Source of the DNA: Myxococcales bacterium
GTDB taxonomy: Bacteria > Myxococcota_A > UBA9160 > JALSIO01
Direction: 5' to 3'
Assembly: GCA_026989995.1 (NCBI GenBank)
Contig: JALSIO010000031.1
Span: forward strand, 1-6,582
Length of the DNA stretch: 6,582 nucleotides
Shown here: positions 1 to 5,197 of the stretch, piece by piece
Layout: each line of letters opens with the position of its first letter
How positions within the stretch are numbered: the first letter of the stretch is position 1
Notes under the pieces: model-generated
The model's database searches: none
What the model was told of the DNA's origin: nothing
Seen by the model: only the letters and a program-made list of their open reading frames with translations
Made by a program: the position numbers and the translations under genes

Positions 1-1
1 C

Positions 2-463
2 GCCGAGCACGTGAACACCGTGGTGCGACGCCTCGACCAGGAGCTCGCCCAGGTGCAGCTCGCGGAATCCTTCGCCGCCCTCGAGAGCATCCTCCACGAG
101 GTCCAGGAAGGGGAAGGCCTGCTGCACGCGCTCATCTACGACAGCTACGAGGGCAGGGGGGCGGTGAGCATCGAGCGGTCGCTGGCCATCCTCGAGGACA
201 TCCTGGTGCAGATCCAGCGGGGAGACGGGATCCTCCACTCGCTGATCTACGAACCGCCGACCGAGCAGGACGTGGTCCTGCGCGCGGTCGAAGCCGGCGC
301 GACCCTGAACAGCATCCTGCTCAAGATCGATCGGGGCGAGGGAACGCTGGGCCTGCTCGTCAACGACCCCACCCTCTACGAGGACCTCAAGCGCTTCGTG
401 GGCGGCGCCCGCCGAAGCGCCGTGGTCCGCGCCCTGCTCGGGCTCGTCGGCGCGGGCGAGTGA
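2..463 (+). CDS. MCE/MlaD-like lipid transport protein, C-terminal part (5' partial)
   Basis: This is the last 153 residues of a protein whose reading frame is open to the left edge, so the gene almost certainly begins outside the window. The GTG at 11 is probably an internal valine. MCE/MlaD proteins are the periplasmic, membrane-anchored substrate-binding parts of ABC-type lipid transporters that move phospholipids or other hydrophobic compounds across the cell envelope. The MCE domain itself is not visible. The call rests on the tail: a Gly-Glu-Gly-Thr-Leu-Gly segment followed by NDPTLYEDL and then GGARRS with a hydrophobic end, a pattern common in the C-terminal helical tails of MCE proteins of deltaproteobacterial type. 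The tail carries three copies of a repeat of about 37 residues, listed separately. The stop overlaps the DUF2203 start by one base (TGATG). The family is fairly sure; the subfamily and cargo are unknown. Confidence 0.7.
   Translation, partial: AEHVNTVVRRLDQELAQVQLAESFAALESILHEVQEGEGLLHALIYDSYEGRGAVSIERSLAILEDILVQIQRGDGILHSLIYEPPTEQDVVLRAVEAGATLNSILLKIDRGEGTLGLLVNDPTLYEDLKRFVGGARRSAVVRALLGLVGAGE
80..367 (+). repeat. Three tandem protein-level repeats in the MCE tail
   Basis: Counting from the GTG at 11, residues 24-44, 61-81 and 99-119 align with each other at spacings of 37 and 38 residues. Each copy has a Leu-rich helix, then an acidic or basic residue, Gly, Asp/Glu, Gly, a hydrophobic pair, and a Leu-(Ile/Val)-(Tyr/Asn)-(Asp/Glu) end. 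Cores are VQEGEGLLHALIYD, IQRGDGILHSLIYE and IDRGEGTLGLLVND. The first two copies are closer to each other, sharing LH and LIY, than to the last, which keeps the typical family form GEGTLG. The similarity is seen in protein; the DNA copies have diverged. Confidence 0.75.
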
Positions 464-801
464 TGGCCGGGGGACGCCGCCGCGCGTGGACTCTCGAGGC
501 CGCCCGGGCGCTCCTGCCCGACGTTCGGGAGCGGACGGCCGGGGCGGTGGCGGAGGTGGAGGCCCTCGCCCGGGAGGCGGAGCGAGCCGGCGGCGCCTCC
601 CCGCGGCTCGAGGAGGCGATCCGGGAGCGGATCGGCCGCTGGGCGCGGGAGATGGAGGCGCTCGGGCTCGAGGTGAAGGGGCTCTGGCTGGTGGATTTCG
701 ACACCGGCGGCGGCTACCTCTGCTGGCGATGGCCCGAGGAGCGCCTCGAGTGGTTCCACGGCTACGAGGAGGGTTTCGCGGGTCGGACCCGCATCCACTG
801 A
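463..801 (+). CDS. DUF2203 family protein
   Basis: This small soluble protein of 112 residues matches the uncharacterised DUF2203 family along its whole length. The N-terminus has the WTLEAARALLPDVRE segment (residues 9-23), then a charged helical stretch probably forming a hairpin (25-66), then the family core: GLEVKGLWLVDF (68-79), YLCWRWPEERLEWFH (85-99) and the end motif GFAGR (104-108). No signal peptide or membrane segment is visible. No biochemical function is established for the family. I chose ATG at 463 because it shares its A with the stop of the upstream MCE gene (TGATG), typical of coupled translation; a GTG at 460, which would give a GTGA overlap, is equally possible and adds one residue. 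There is no strong Shine-Dalgarno sequence. Family assignment is firm; role is unknown. Confidence 0.85.
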   Translation: MAGGRRRAWTLEAARALLPDVRERTAGAVAEVEALAREAERAGGASPRLEEAIRERIGRWAREMEALGLEVKGLWLVDFDTGGGYLCWRWPEERLEWFHGYEEGFAGRTRIH

Positions 802-834
802 AGCGTTGCGGGCCAACCGGAGCGGGCACCCGGC

Positions 835-2073
835 TCAGCCTGCCCCGGGCCGCCGCGGGCCGAGGGCGCCGCGGCGGTGCAGCGCGCGGCGGGTGGCCGC
901 CGGGACGCCGAGCTCGTCGAGGAGGTCCTCGTCGTCGGCGCCGAGGGGCGGCGCCGGGCTGCGCACCCCCACCGGCGTCGCCGAGAAGCGCGCCGGCGGG
1001 GCGACGACCGGGACGGGAACTCCGTCTCCGTGGTCCACCACCGCGAGGAGGCCCCGGTCGCGCACGTGTGCGCTTCGTGCGGCCTCGGCGTAGGTGCGAA
1101 CGGGGGCGGCGGGAAGGCCGGCGCCGCGAAAGGCTCCGACCACCTCCTCCACCGTCCTGGCGGCGCAGAATTCCTCGAGCGGCCGGCTCGCCTCCTCCCG
1201 GTGCGCGATGCGGCCCGCGGCGGTGGCGAAGCGCGGGTCCCGCACGAGGTCGGGGCGGCCGAGGAGCTCGGTCAGCCGGCGCCAGTGGGCGTCGAGGAGC
1301 ACCCCGGCCATCACGTGGCCGTTGCGGCAGGCGAAGACCCGGGCCGGCGCGCCGATGCGGAAGTCGTTGCCCATCCGCGGCAGGGGGACGCCCATCGCGC
1401 CCAGGGTGAGATAGCCCGTGGACTGGAAGAGCATCGCATCGAGGAGGGCGAGATCGATGTGCTGCCCCTCCCCCGTGCGGTTCCGGTGGTGTAGCGCGGC
1501 GAGCGCCGCGAGGGCGGCGTGGAGGCCGGCGAAGTCGTCGCCCAGGAAGGTGGGCGCCTTCACGGGCTCGCCCTCGGGCGAGCCATTGAGGGAGAGGAAT
1601 CCGCTCTCCGCCTGTGCGAGGGGGTCGTAGCCGGCGCGCTCCCGGTCCGGGCCGTCCTGCCCGTACCCGCTGATCGACACGTAGATGATGTCCGGACGGC
1701 GCCCGCGGATCGCCGCATAGCCGAGGCCCAGGCGTTCGAGGGTGCCCGGGCGGAAGTTCTCGACGAGGACGTCGCATCGCGCCGCGAGCTCGAGGGCGAT
1801 GGCCGCGGCCTCCCGGTCGCGGAGGTCGAGGGCCAGGCTGCGCTTGTTCCGGTTCACGGTGGCGTGCATGAACGACAGGGGCGGGTCGGTCCCGGGGAGC
1901 GCGGGCGGCGCGTGCCGGGCGATCTCGCCCTCGGGGTGCTCGAGCTTGATGACTTCCGCGCCGAAGTCCGCGAGCAGGCAGCCGCACAGGGGCCCGGCCC
2001 AGGTGGTGGCGATCTCGAGCACGCGGATTCCGGCCAGCGGCCCGGGCCCGCGGCCGGATGCCCCGGCGCTCAA
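835..2073 (-). CDS. CaiB/BaiF class III CoA-transferase
   Basis: This protein of 412 residues has the usual length for class III CoA-transferases. These enzymes move CoA between carboxylic acids through an aspartyl-CoA intermediate; the family also includes alpha-methylacyl-CoA racemases. Family signatures run in order: GIRVLEIATTWAGPL (15-29), LLADFGAEVIKLEHPEG (33-49), NRNKRSLALDLRD (74-86), DVLVENFRPGTLERLGLGY (101-119), and SGYGQDGP (135-142) with AGYDPLAQA (147-155). GDDFAGLHAA (178-187) supplies the likely catalytic Asp at 179, by alignment with the family's D-x3-G-L pattern. HRNRTGEGQHIDLALLDA follows (195-212). The start is inferred as TTG at 2073, forming a TTGA overlap with the HEAT gene stop. 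It has no Shine-Dalgarno sequence, so it probably depends on re-initiation; the frame stays open far upstream, but that part lies opposite or within other genes. Substrate cannot be read from sequence. Family very sure, start moderately so. Confidence 0.92.
   Translation of the reverse strand: MSAGASGRGPGPLAGIRVLEIATTWAGPLCGCLLADFGAEVIKLEHPEGEIARHAPPALPGTDPPLSFMHATVNRNKRSLALDLRDREAAAIALELAARCDVLVENFRPGTLERLGLGYAAIRGRRPDIIYVSISGYGQDGPDRERAGYDPLAQAESGFLSLNGSPEGEPVKAPTFLGDDFAGLHAALAALAALHHRNRTGEGQHIDLALLDAMLFQSTGYLTLGAMGVPLPRMGNDFRIGAPARVFACRNGHVMAGVLLDAHWRRLTELLGRPDLVRDPRFATAAGRIAHREEASRPLEEFCAARTVEEVVGAFRGAGLPAAPVRTYAEAARSAHVRDRGLLAVVDHGDGVPVPVVAPPARFSATPVGVRSPAPPLGADDEDLLDELGVPAATRRALHRRGALGPRRPGAG
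850..877. terminator. Possible GC-only hairpin between convergent genes
   Basis: A perfect 9-bp inverted repeat, CCGCCGCGG at 850-858 and CCGCGGCGG at 869-877, is separated by 10 nt. It lies within the last codons of the CoA-transferase gene and about 50 nt past the DUF2203 stop. There is no run of T on either strand, so it is not a canonical intrinsic terminator. It could slow RNA polymerase or protect the DUF2203 transcript 3' end. In sequence this GC-rich, such a stem may also arise by chance from Arg/Gly/Ala codons. Confidence 0.2.
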
Positions 2074-2864
2074 CGCTGCAGGCGCCCGAGCGCCCGGGAG
2101 GCCGCCCGGGCCACCGCCGGGTGCGGATCGCTGCAGGCCCGCTCCAGCGCCTCCTCGATCGGCCGCGCCGACCCGGCGGCCCCGTGCGGCCGGGCGCCGA
2201 GGGCTGCCGCCGCCAGGGCCCGGCAATGCGGGTCGGGATCTCCCCCGAGCGCGCGGAGCAGGGGCTCCACCACGTCCGCAGCCGCGGGCAGGCCGGAAAG
2301 GGCCGCGAGCGCGGCACGCCGCACCTCGGGCTCGGGATCCCCGGCAGCCGCCAGCAGGCAGTCGATCACCTCGCCGCTGTCGGGGGCGAGCGCCCGGAGG
2401 GCGTGGACCGCCATCGCGCGGGCGGGGGCGGCCGGTGCCGTCCGGGAGAGCCCCAGCAGCAGCGGGCCCACCTCGGCGTGCAGCCGGCCCACCTCCACCA
2501 GGGTCCGGGCGGCCTCCCATCGGAGCTCCGGCGAGGGAGAGGAGAGTCCTTCCGCCAGCGGGGGGATCAGCCGCGGCGACGGCGGCTCCAGTCGGGCGAG
2601 CGCCAGGGCAGCGCCCATTCGGAGGGCGGCGTCTCGACCCCGGAGCCGGTCGCGCAGCAGCCCCCGCACCGCCGGGTCGCGCCGCCCGATCCGCGCGAGC
2701 GACTCCGCGGCTGCGAGAACCACGGAGGCCGCGGGATCGCGCAGCCGCTCGAGGAGCGGCTCCACCAGCAGGGTGGCGGCCGGATCGTCCGGGCAGGCCC
2801 GGCAGGCGCCGACGCGGCGCGCGGGATCGGGCGCTTCGAGCTCGGCGAGGAGCGGATGGCTCAC
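2070..2864 (-). CDS. HEAT-repeat protein
   Basis: This 264-residue protein consists almost wholly of HEAT-like helical pairs, with no catalytic domain, signal peptide or membrane segment visible. Repeats are recognisable from the pattern of a hydrophobic first helix, Asp-Pro-x-(Pro/Ala) at the turn, and an Arg-x-x-Ala-Ala-x-Ala-Leu second helix. Clear copies are near residues 33-59, 67-92, 98-126, 166-192, 199-223 and 236-262, with weaker ones near 5-25 and 133-160. HEAT proteins usually act as scaffolds or binding platforms; a lyase-type role, as in phycobilin lyases, is known for some but nothing here supports it. A Cys-x-x-Cys pair sits at 21-24. The start is GTG at 2864, overlapping the MBL gene stop by 4 nt (GTGA), with only a weak purine-rich stretch (GAGAAGAG) upstream. 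The end overlaps the CoA-transferase start by 4 nt, so this gene is sandwiched and probably coupled to both neighbours. Confidence 0.85.
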   Translation of the reverse strand: MSHPLLAELEAPDPARRVGACRACPDDPAATLLVEPLLERLRDPAASVVLAAAESLARIGRRDPAVRGLLRDRLRGRDAALRMGAALALARLEPPSPRLIPPLAEGLSSPSPELRWEAARTLVEVGRLHAEVGPLLLGLSRTAPAAPARAMAVHALRALAPDSGEVIDCLLAAAGDPEPEVRRAALAALSGLPAAADVVEPLLRALGGDPDPHCRALAAAALGARPHGAAGSARPIEEALERACSDPHPAVARAASRALGRLQR

Positions 2865-3757
2865 GGCGCCCCGGCGCTCTTCTCGGCCCGTTCCCACGTC
2901 GTCTCGAGGGGAGGGCCCGGGCGGAGGCGCCGCACCCGCCCCTCGCGCTCGAGCTTGGTGAGATGGGCCGCCACCGAATGGGCGGCGGCTGCGTGAAGGG
3001 CCCGCGGGACGTCGACGTAGATGCGGGCGACCAGCTCGGGGATGGGCGCCGGGCCGTGGGCGAGCGCACCCAGGATCTGGCGTTCGCGTTCCATGCGGTG
3101 GTCCAGGTACTGGCGGATCCGTGCCACTCCGTCGTCGATGCGCGGGCCGTGGGCCGGGTAGATGCGCGAGGGCGCCTCGCCGATCAGCCGGGTGAGGGAA
3201 CGGAGGTAGAGGGCGAGGTCGCCGCCCTCGCTCGGGATCACGGTGGTGCCGACCCCGAGCACGTTGTCCCCCGAGAAGAGGGCCTCTTCCTCCTCGAGCA
3301 CGAAGCACAGGTGATCCGGCGCGTGGCCGGGGGTATGCACCGCGCGCAGCGTGGCCCCCTCCGTCTCGACGCGGTCGCCGTCGGCGAGTGGCCGGAGCTC
3401 CGGATGGGCCGCGGTGTCCTCGCCCGGACCGAAGAGCTTCCGGGCCGGGATCGGCCCGAAGCGCGCCCGGATCTGCGCGAGTCCGCCGATGTGGTCCACG
3501 TGCCCGTGCGTGAGCAGGATCTGCTCGATCCCCTCGCAGCCCGCGGTCTCCATGGCCCGCTCGAGCACCGGCAGGTAGGCCTCGACCCCCTGCCCGGTGT
3601 CCACCAGGATGCGGCGCGGCCCGGTACCCACCAGGAAGGTATTCGTGCCCGGCCCGGTGAAGAGGCTCGGATTCATGCCGAGGACGACCACCACGCGGGG
3701 GGACCACACCTCCACCTCCGGCCGGGTGAGTCCGATCATGTTGTCGCCGATGGCCAC
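2861..3757 (-). CDS. LACTB2-like MBL-fold metallo-hydrolase / putative endoribonuclease
   Basis: This 298-residue protein resembles animal LACTB2, a mitochondrial single-strand endoribonuclease, over its whole length. Shared segments include VVVVLGMNPSLFTGPGTNTFLVG near 22-44 and GPRRILVDTG (46-55). The metallo-beta-lactamase motif THGHVDHIGG (83-92) supplies ligands His84, His86, Asp88 and His89. TEGATLRAVHTPGHAPDH (132-149) gives His145, EALFSGDNVLGVGTTV (158-173) gives Asp164, and IYPAHGP (199-205) gives His203. A complete two-metal site is therefore present. Residues about 235-277 form the C-terminal winged helix typical of LACTB2. No signal peptide is visible. GTG at 3757 is chosen over the ATG at residue 7 because AGGAGG lies 5 nt upstream. 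Bacterial members are mostly uncharacterised; RNase activity is inferred from homology, and thioester or other ester hydrolysis remains possible, particularly next to a CoA-transferase. It heads the MBL-HEAT-CoA-transferase coupled trio. Confidence 0.9.
   Translation of the reverse strand: MAIGDNMIGLTRPEVEVWSPRVVVVLGMNPSLFTGPGTNTFLVGTGPRRILVDTGQGVEAYLPVLERAMETAGCEGIEQILLTHGHVDHIGGLAQIRARFGPIPARKLFGPGEDTAAHPELRPLADGDRVETEGATLRAVHTPGHAPDHLCFVLEEEEALFSGDNVLGVGTTVIPSEGGDLALYLRSLTRLIGEAPSRIYPAHGPRIDDGVARIRQYLDHRMERERQILGALAHGPAPIPELVARIYVDVPRALHAAAAHSVAAHLTKLEREGRVRRLRPGPPLETTWERAEKSAGAP
3491..3508 (-). other. HxHxDH metal motif of the MBL-fold protein
   Basis: These six codons read His-Gly-His-Val-Asp-His, the signature of a dinuclear metallo-beta-lactamase site. 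With His145, Asp164 and His203 the site is complete, which argues for an active enzyme rather than a degenerate one. Confidence 0.93.
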
Positions 3758-3838
3758 GGCACCCTCCTGCGTGCGGCATCCGCCTTCCCGGCCCCGTCGG
3801 AGCCCGGGACCTCGACGCGCCCGGGGACCGCGTTCGTC
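3758..3838 (-). other. 81-bp gap between pmbA and the MBL gene
   Basis: This is the only non-coding gap of any size in the minus-strand cluster. It holds the Shine-Dalgarno site for the MBL gene. I see no convincing -35/-10 pair and no hairpin with a T run. Two CCCGGG hexamers (3803-3808 and 3820-3825) could pair but are self-complementary and short. A promoter for the downstream trio could lie here or inside pmbA; read-through from tldD-pmbA is equally possible. Confidence 0.4.
3763..3768 (-). promoter_or_regulatory. Strong Shine-Dalgarno for the MBL-fold gene
   Basis: AGGAGG on the minus strand lies 5 nt before the GTG at 3757. It decides the start in favour of GTG over the ATG six codons later, which has no such sequence. 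It is the clearest ribosome binding site in the window, consistent with this gene starting a new translational unit after the 81-bp gap. Confidence 0.8.
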
Positions 3839-5197
3839 CTAGTCCCCGCCCACGGTCATGCTGCCCACCCGGAAGCTCGGGGAGGCGACGCCGCCCGTGA
3901 CGAGGAGGTCCCCGGCGACGGCATCCACCCCGGCGAGCAGATCCCGCAGGTTGCCGGCCACGGTGATCTCCTCCACCGGGTGCACGAGCCGTCCGCCCTC
4001 GATCCAGTGGCCGCACGCACCGCGCGAGACCTGGCCGCTTACCGGGTCGAAACCGTGGCCGAACAGCGACGTCACCAGCAGTCCGCGGGGCGTGTCGGAA
4101 ATCAGGTCGTCGAGATCCCCCGAGCCGGGTTCCAGCCAGAAGTTGGTGGGGCCGGGCGCGGGGAGGGAGTCGGGGGCGCGGCGTGCATGCCCGGTCGTGG
4201 TGCTCCCCAGCCTGCGGGCGCTCCGGTGATCGAGCAGAAAGGATTCGAGCACTCCCGACGCGATCACCGGGGTCCGCCGGCTGGCGACGCCCTCCCCGTC
4301 GAAGGGGCGGCTCGCCAGGCCGTCCGCAAGCGTCGGGTCGTCGGTGACGGAGAAATGGGCCGGCGCGAGGGTCCGGCCCCGGGCCTTCGCCAGACACGAG
4401 GCCTGCTGGCACACGGCCTGTCCGGAGACGCAGGTGGCGAGGTGCCGCAGCAGGCTCGCGGCCGCCCGGTGTTCGAAGATCACGGGGACCTCACAGGTGG
4501 GCACACGCCGGCTGCCCAGGCGGGCCAGGGCCCGGCGGGCCGCCTCCACGCCCACCGCGGCGGGGTCGGAGAGGGCGGCGCGTCGTGTCGCCACGCTGCG
4601 CCAGGTGTCCGTCTGCTTGCCGGTCGCGTCCTCGGCGACCGGGCTCGAGGAGAGCTCGAAGCGCGTCACCCGGTAGCTGCCGGCGAAGCCCTCGCTGCTC
4701 GCGAAGGCGATGAGCCCCTCGCTCGATCCGGCCTCACTCCCCTCGGAGCGGGTGATGCGGGCATCGGCCGCGAGCGCGGCCTCCTCGGCGCGGAGCGCCG
4801 CTTCTGCCAGGGCCTCGGCGCGGATCTCCGTCTCCCCGACCTCGGCGGGCTCGAGGGTGCCGGCAGGGGCGGCTGCGGGCGGCCCGGGCAGGCCCACGGC
4901 CGGATCCGGCGCCGTGGCGGCGGCGAGGCGGACGGCAGCCCGGGCGGTCTCCTCCACCGCCTCGGGCCGCAGGTCCCGGGTGGAGGCCACTGCCTGGGCC
5001 AGCCCGCCGCGGCCGGCCCGGAGCGCGCGGATGCCGAGGGCCGCCTCGCGGGACTCGATGGCGAAGTCCACCCCTCCCTCCCGGACCCGGACCCGGAGCG
5101 CACGGCGTTCATGCAGCATCGCGTCGCAGGCGTCCGCTCCGGCCTTGCGGGCCGCGCGGAGCGCCGTCTCGAGCAGGGCCGAGGGGGGACGGTTCAC
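3839..5197 (-). CDS. pmbA: PmbA/TldE, metalloprotease TldD/E partner subunit
   Basis: This 452-residue protein matches E. coli PmbA (TldE) in length and order of motifs. TldE pairs with TldD to form a cytoplasmic heteromeric protease that degrades unfolded peptides, matures microcin B17 and affects the CcdA antitoxin; TldE itself lacks the zinc motif, and none is found here. Family segments seen: ALGIRALRAGRGGLAQA (53-69), a helical middle with RITRSEGSEAGSS (147-159), EVPVIFEHRAAASLLRHL (236-253), GLASRPFDGEGVASRRTPVI (293-312), LLDHRSARRLGSTTTGHA (321-338), PTNFWLEPG (350-358), GLLVTSLFGHGFDPVSGQVSRGA (372-394), and HPVEEITVAGNL (406-417). Residues 256, 263 and 268 are cysteines where E. 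coli has Ala, Tyr and Phe by my alignment. The GTG start overlaps the tldD stop by 4 nt, with GGAGG 9 nt upstream. Stop is TAG. Identification is firm. Confidence 0.93.
   Translation of the reverse strand: MNRPPSALLETALRAARKAGADACDAMLHERRALRVRVREGGVDFAIESREAALGIRALRAGRGGLAQAVASTRDLRPEAVEETARAAVRLAAATAPDPAVGLPGPPAAAPAGTLEPAEVGETEIRAEALAEAALRAEEAALAADARITRSEGSEAGSSEGLIAFASSEGFAGSYRVTRFELSSSPVAEDATGKQTDTWRSVATRRAALSDPAAVGVEAARRALARLGSRRVPTCEVPVIFEHRAAASLLRHLATCVSGQAVCQQASCLAKARGRTLAPAHFSVTDDPTLADGLASRPFDGEGVASRRTPVIASGVLESFLLDHRSARRLGSTTTGHARRAPDSLPAPGPTNFWLEPGSGDLDDLISDTPRGLLVTSLFGHGFDPVSGQVSRGACGHWIEGGRLVHPVEEITVAGNLRDLLAGVDAVAGDLLVTGGVASPSFRVGSMTVGGD

Noticed and set aside
11..13. GTG as the true start of the MCE-like gene.
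   Set aside because: The frame is open to base 2, and a tail without its MCE domain would be unusual; the gene most likely starts outside the window.
820..836. Small bulged stem over the CoA-transferase stop.
   Set aside because: Only four outer and two inner pairs with a bulged base and no T tract; too weak to call.
486..1409. A 307-codon + strand frame overlapping DUF2203 and the CoA-transferase.
   Set aside because: Its translation is almost all Arg, Gly, Pro and Ala and it runs through two real genes in other frames or on the other strand.
2074..3069. Upstream extension of the CoA-transferase frame, which stays open to 3069.
   Set aside because: The extra residues lack family similarity and overlap the HEAT and MBL genes; the family N-terminus fits the TTG at 2073.
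3803..3825. Two CCCGGG hexamers as a terminator stem after pmbA.
   Set aside because: Each is a self-complementary 6-mer, pairing does not extend, and no T run follows; this is expected by chance in such GC-rich DNA.
2865..4412. Upstream extension of the HEAT-protein frame to 4412.
   Set aside because: It overlaps the MBL gene and part of pmbA in another frame and has low-complexity composition; the GTG at 2864 with a GTGA overlap is the natural start.
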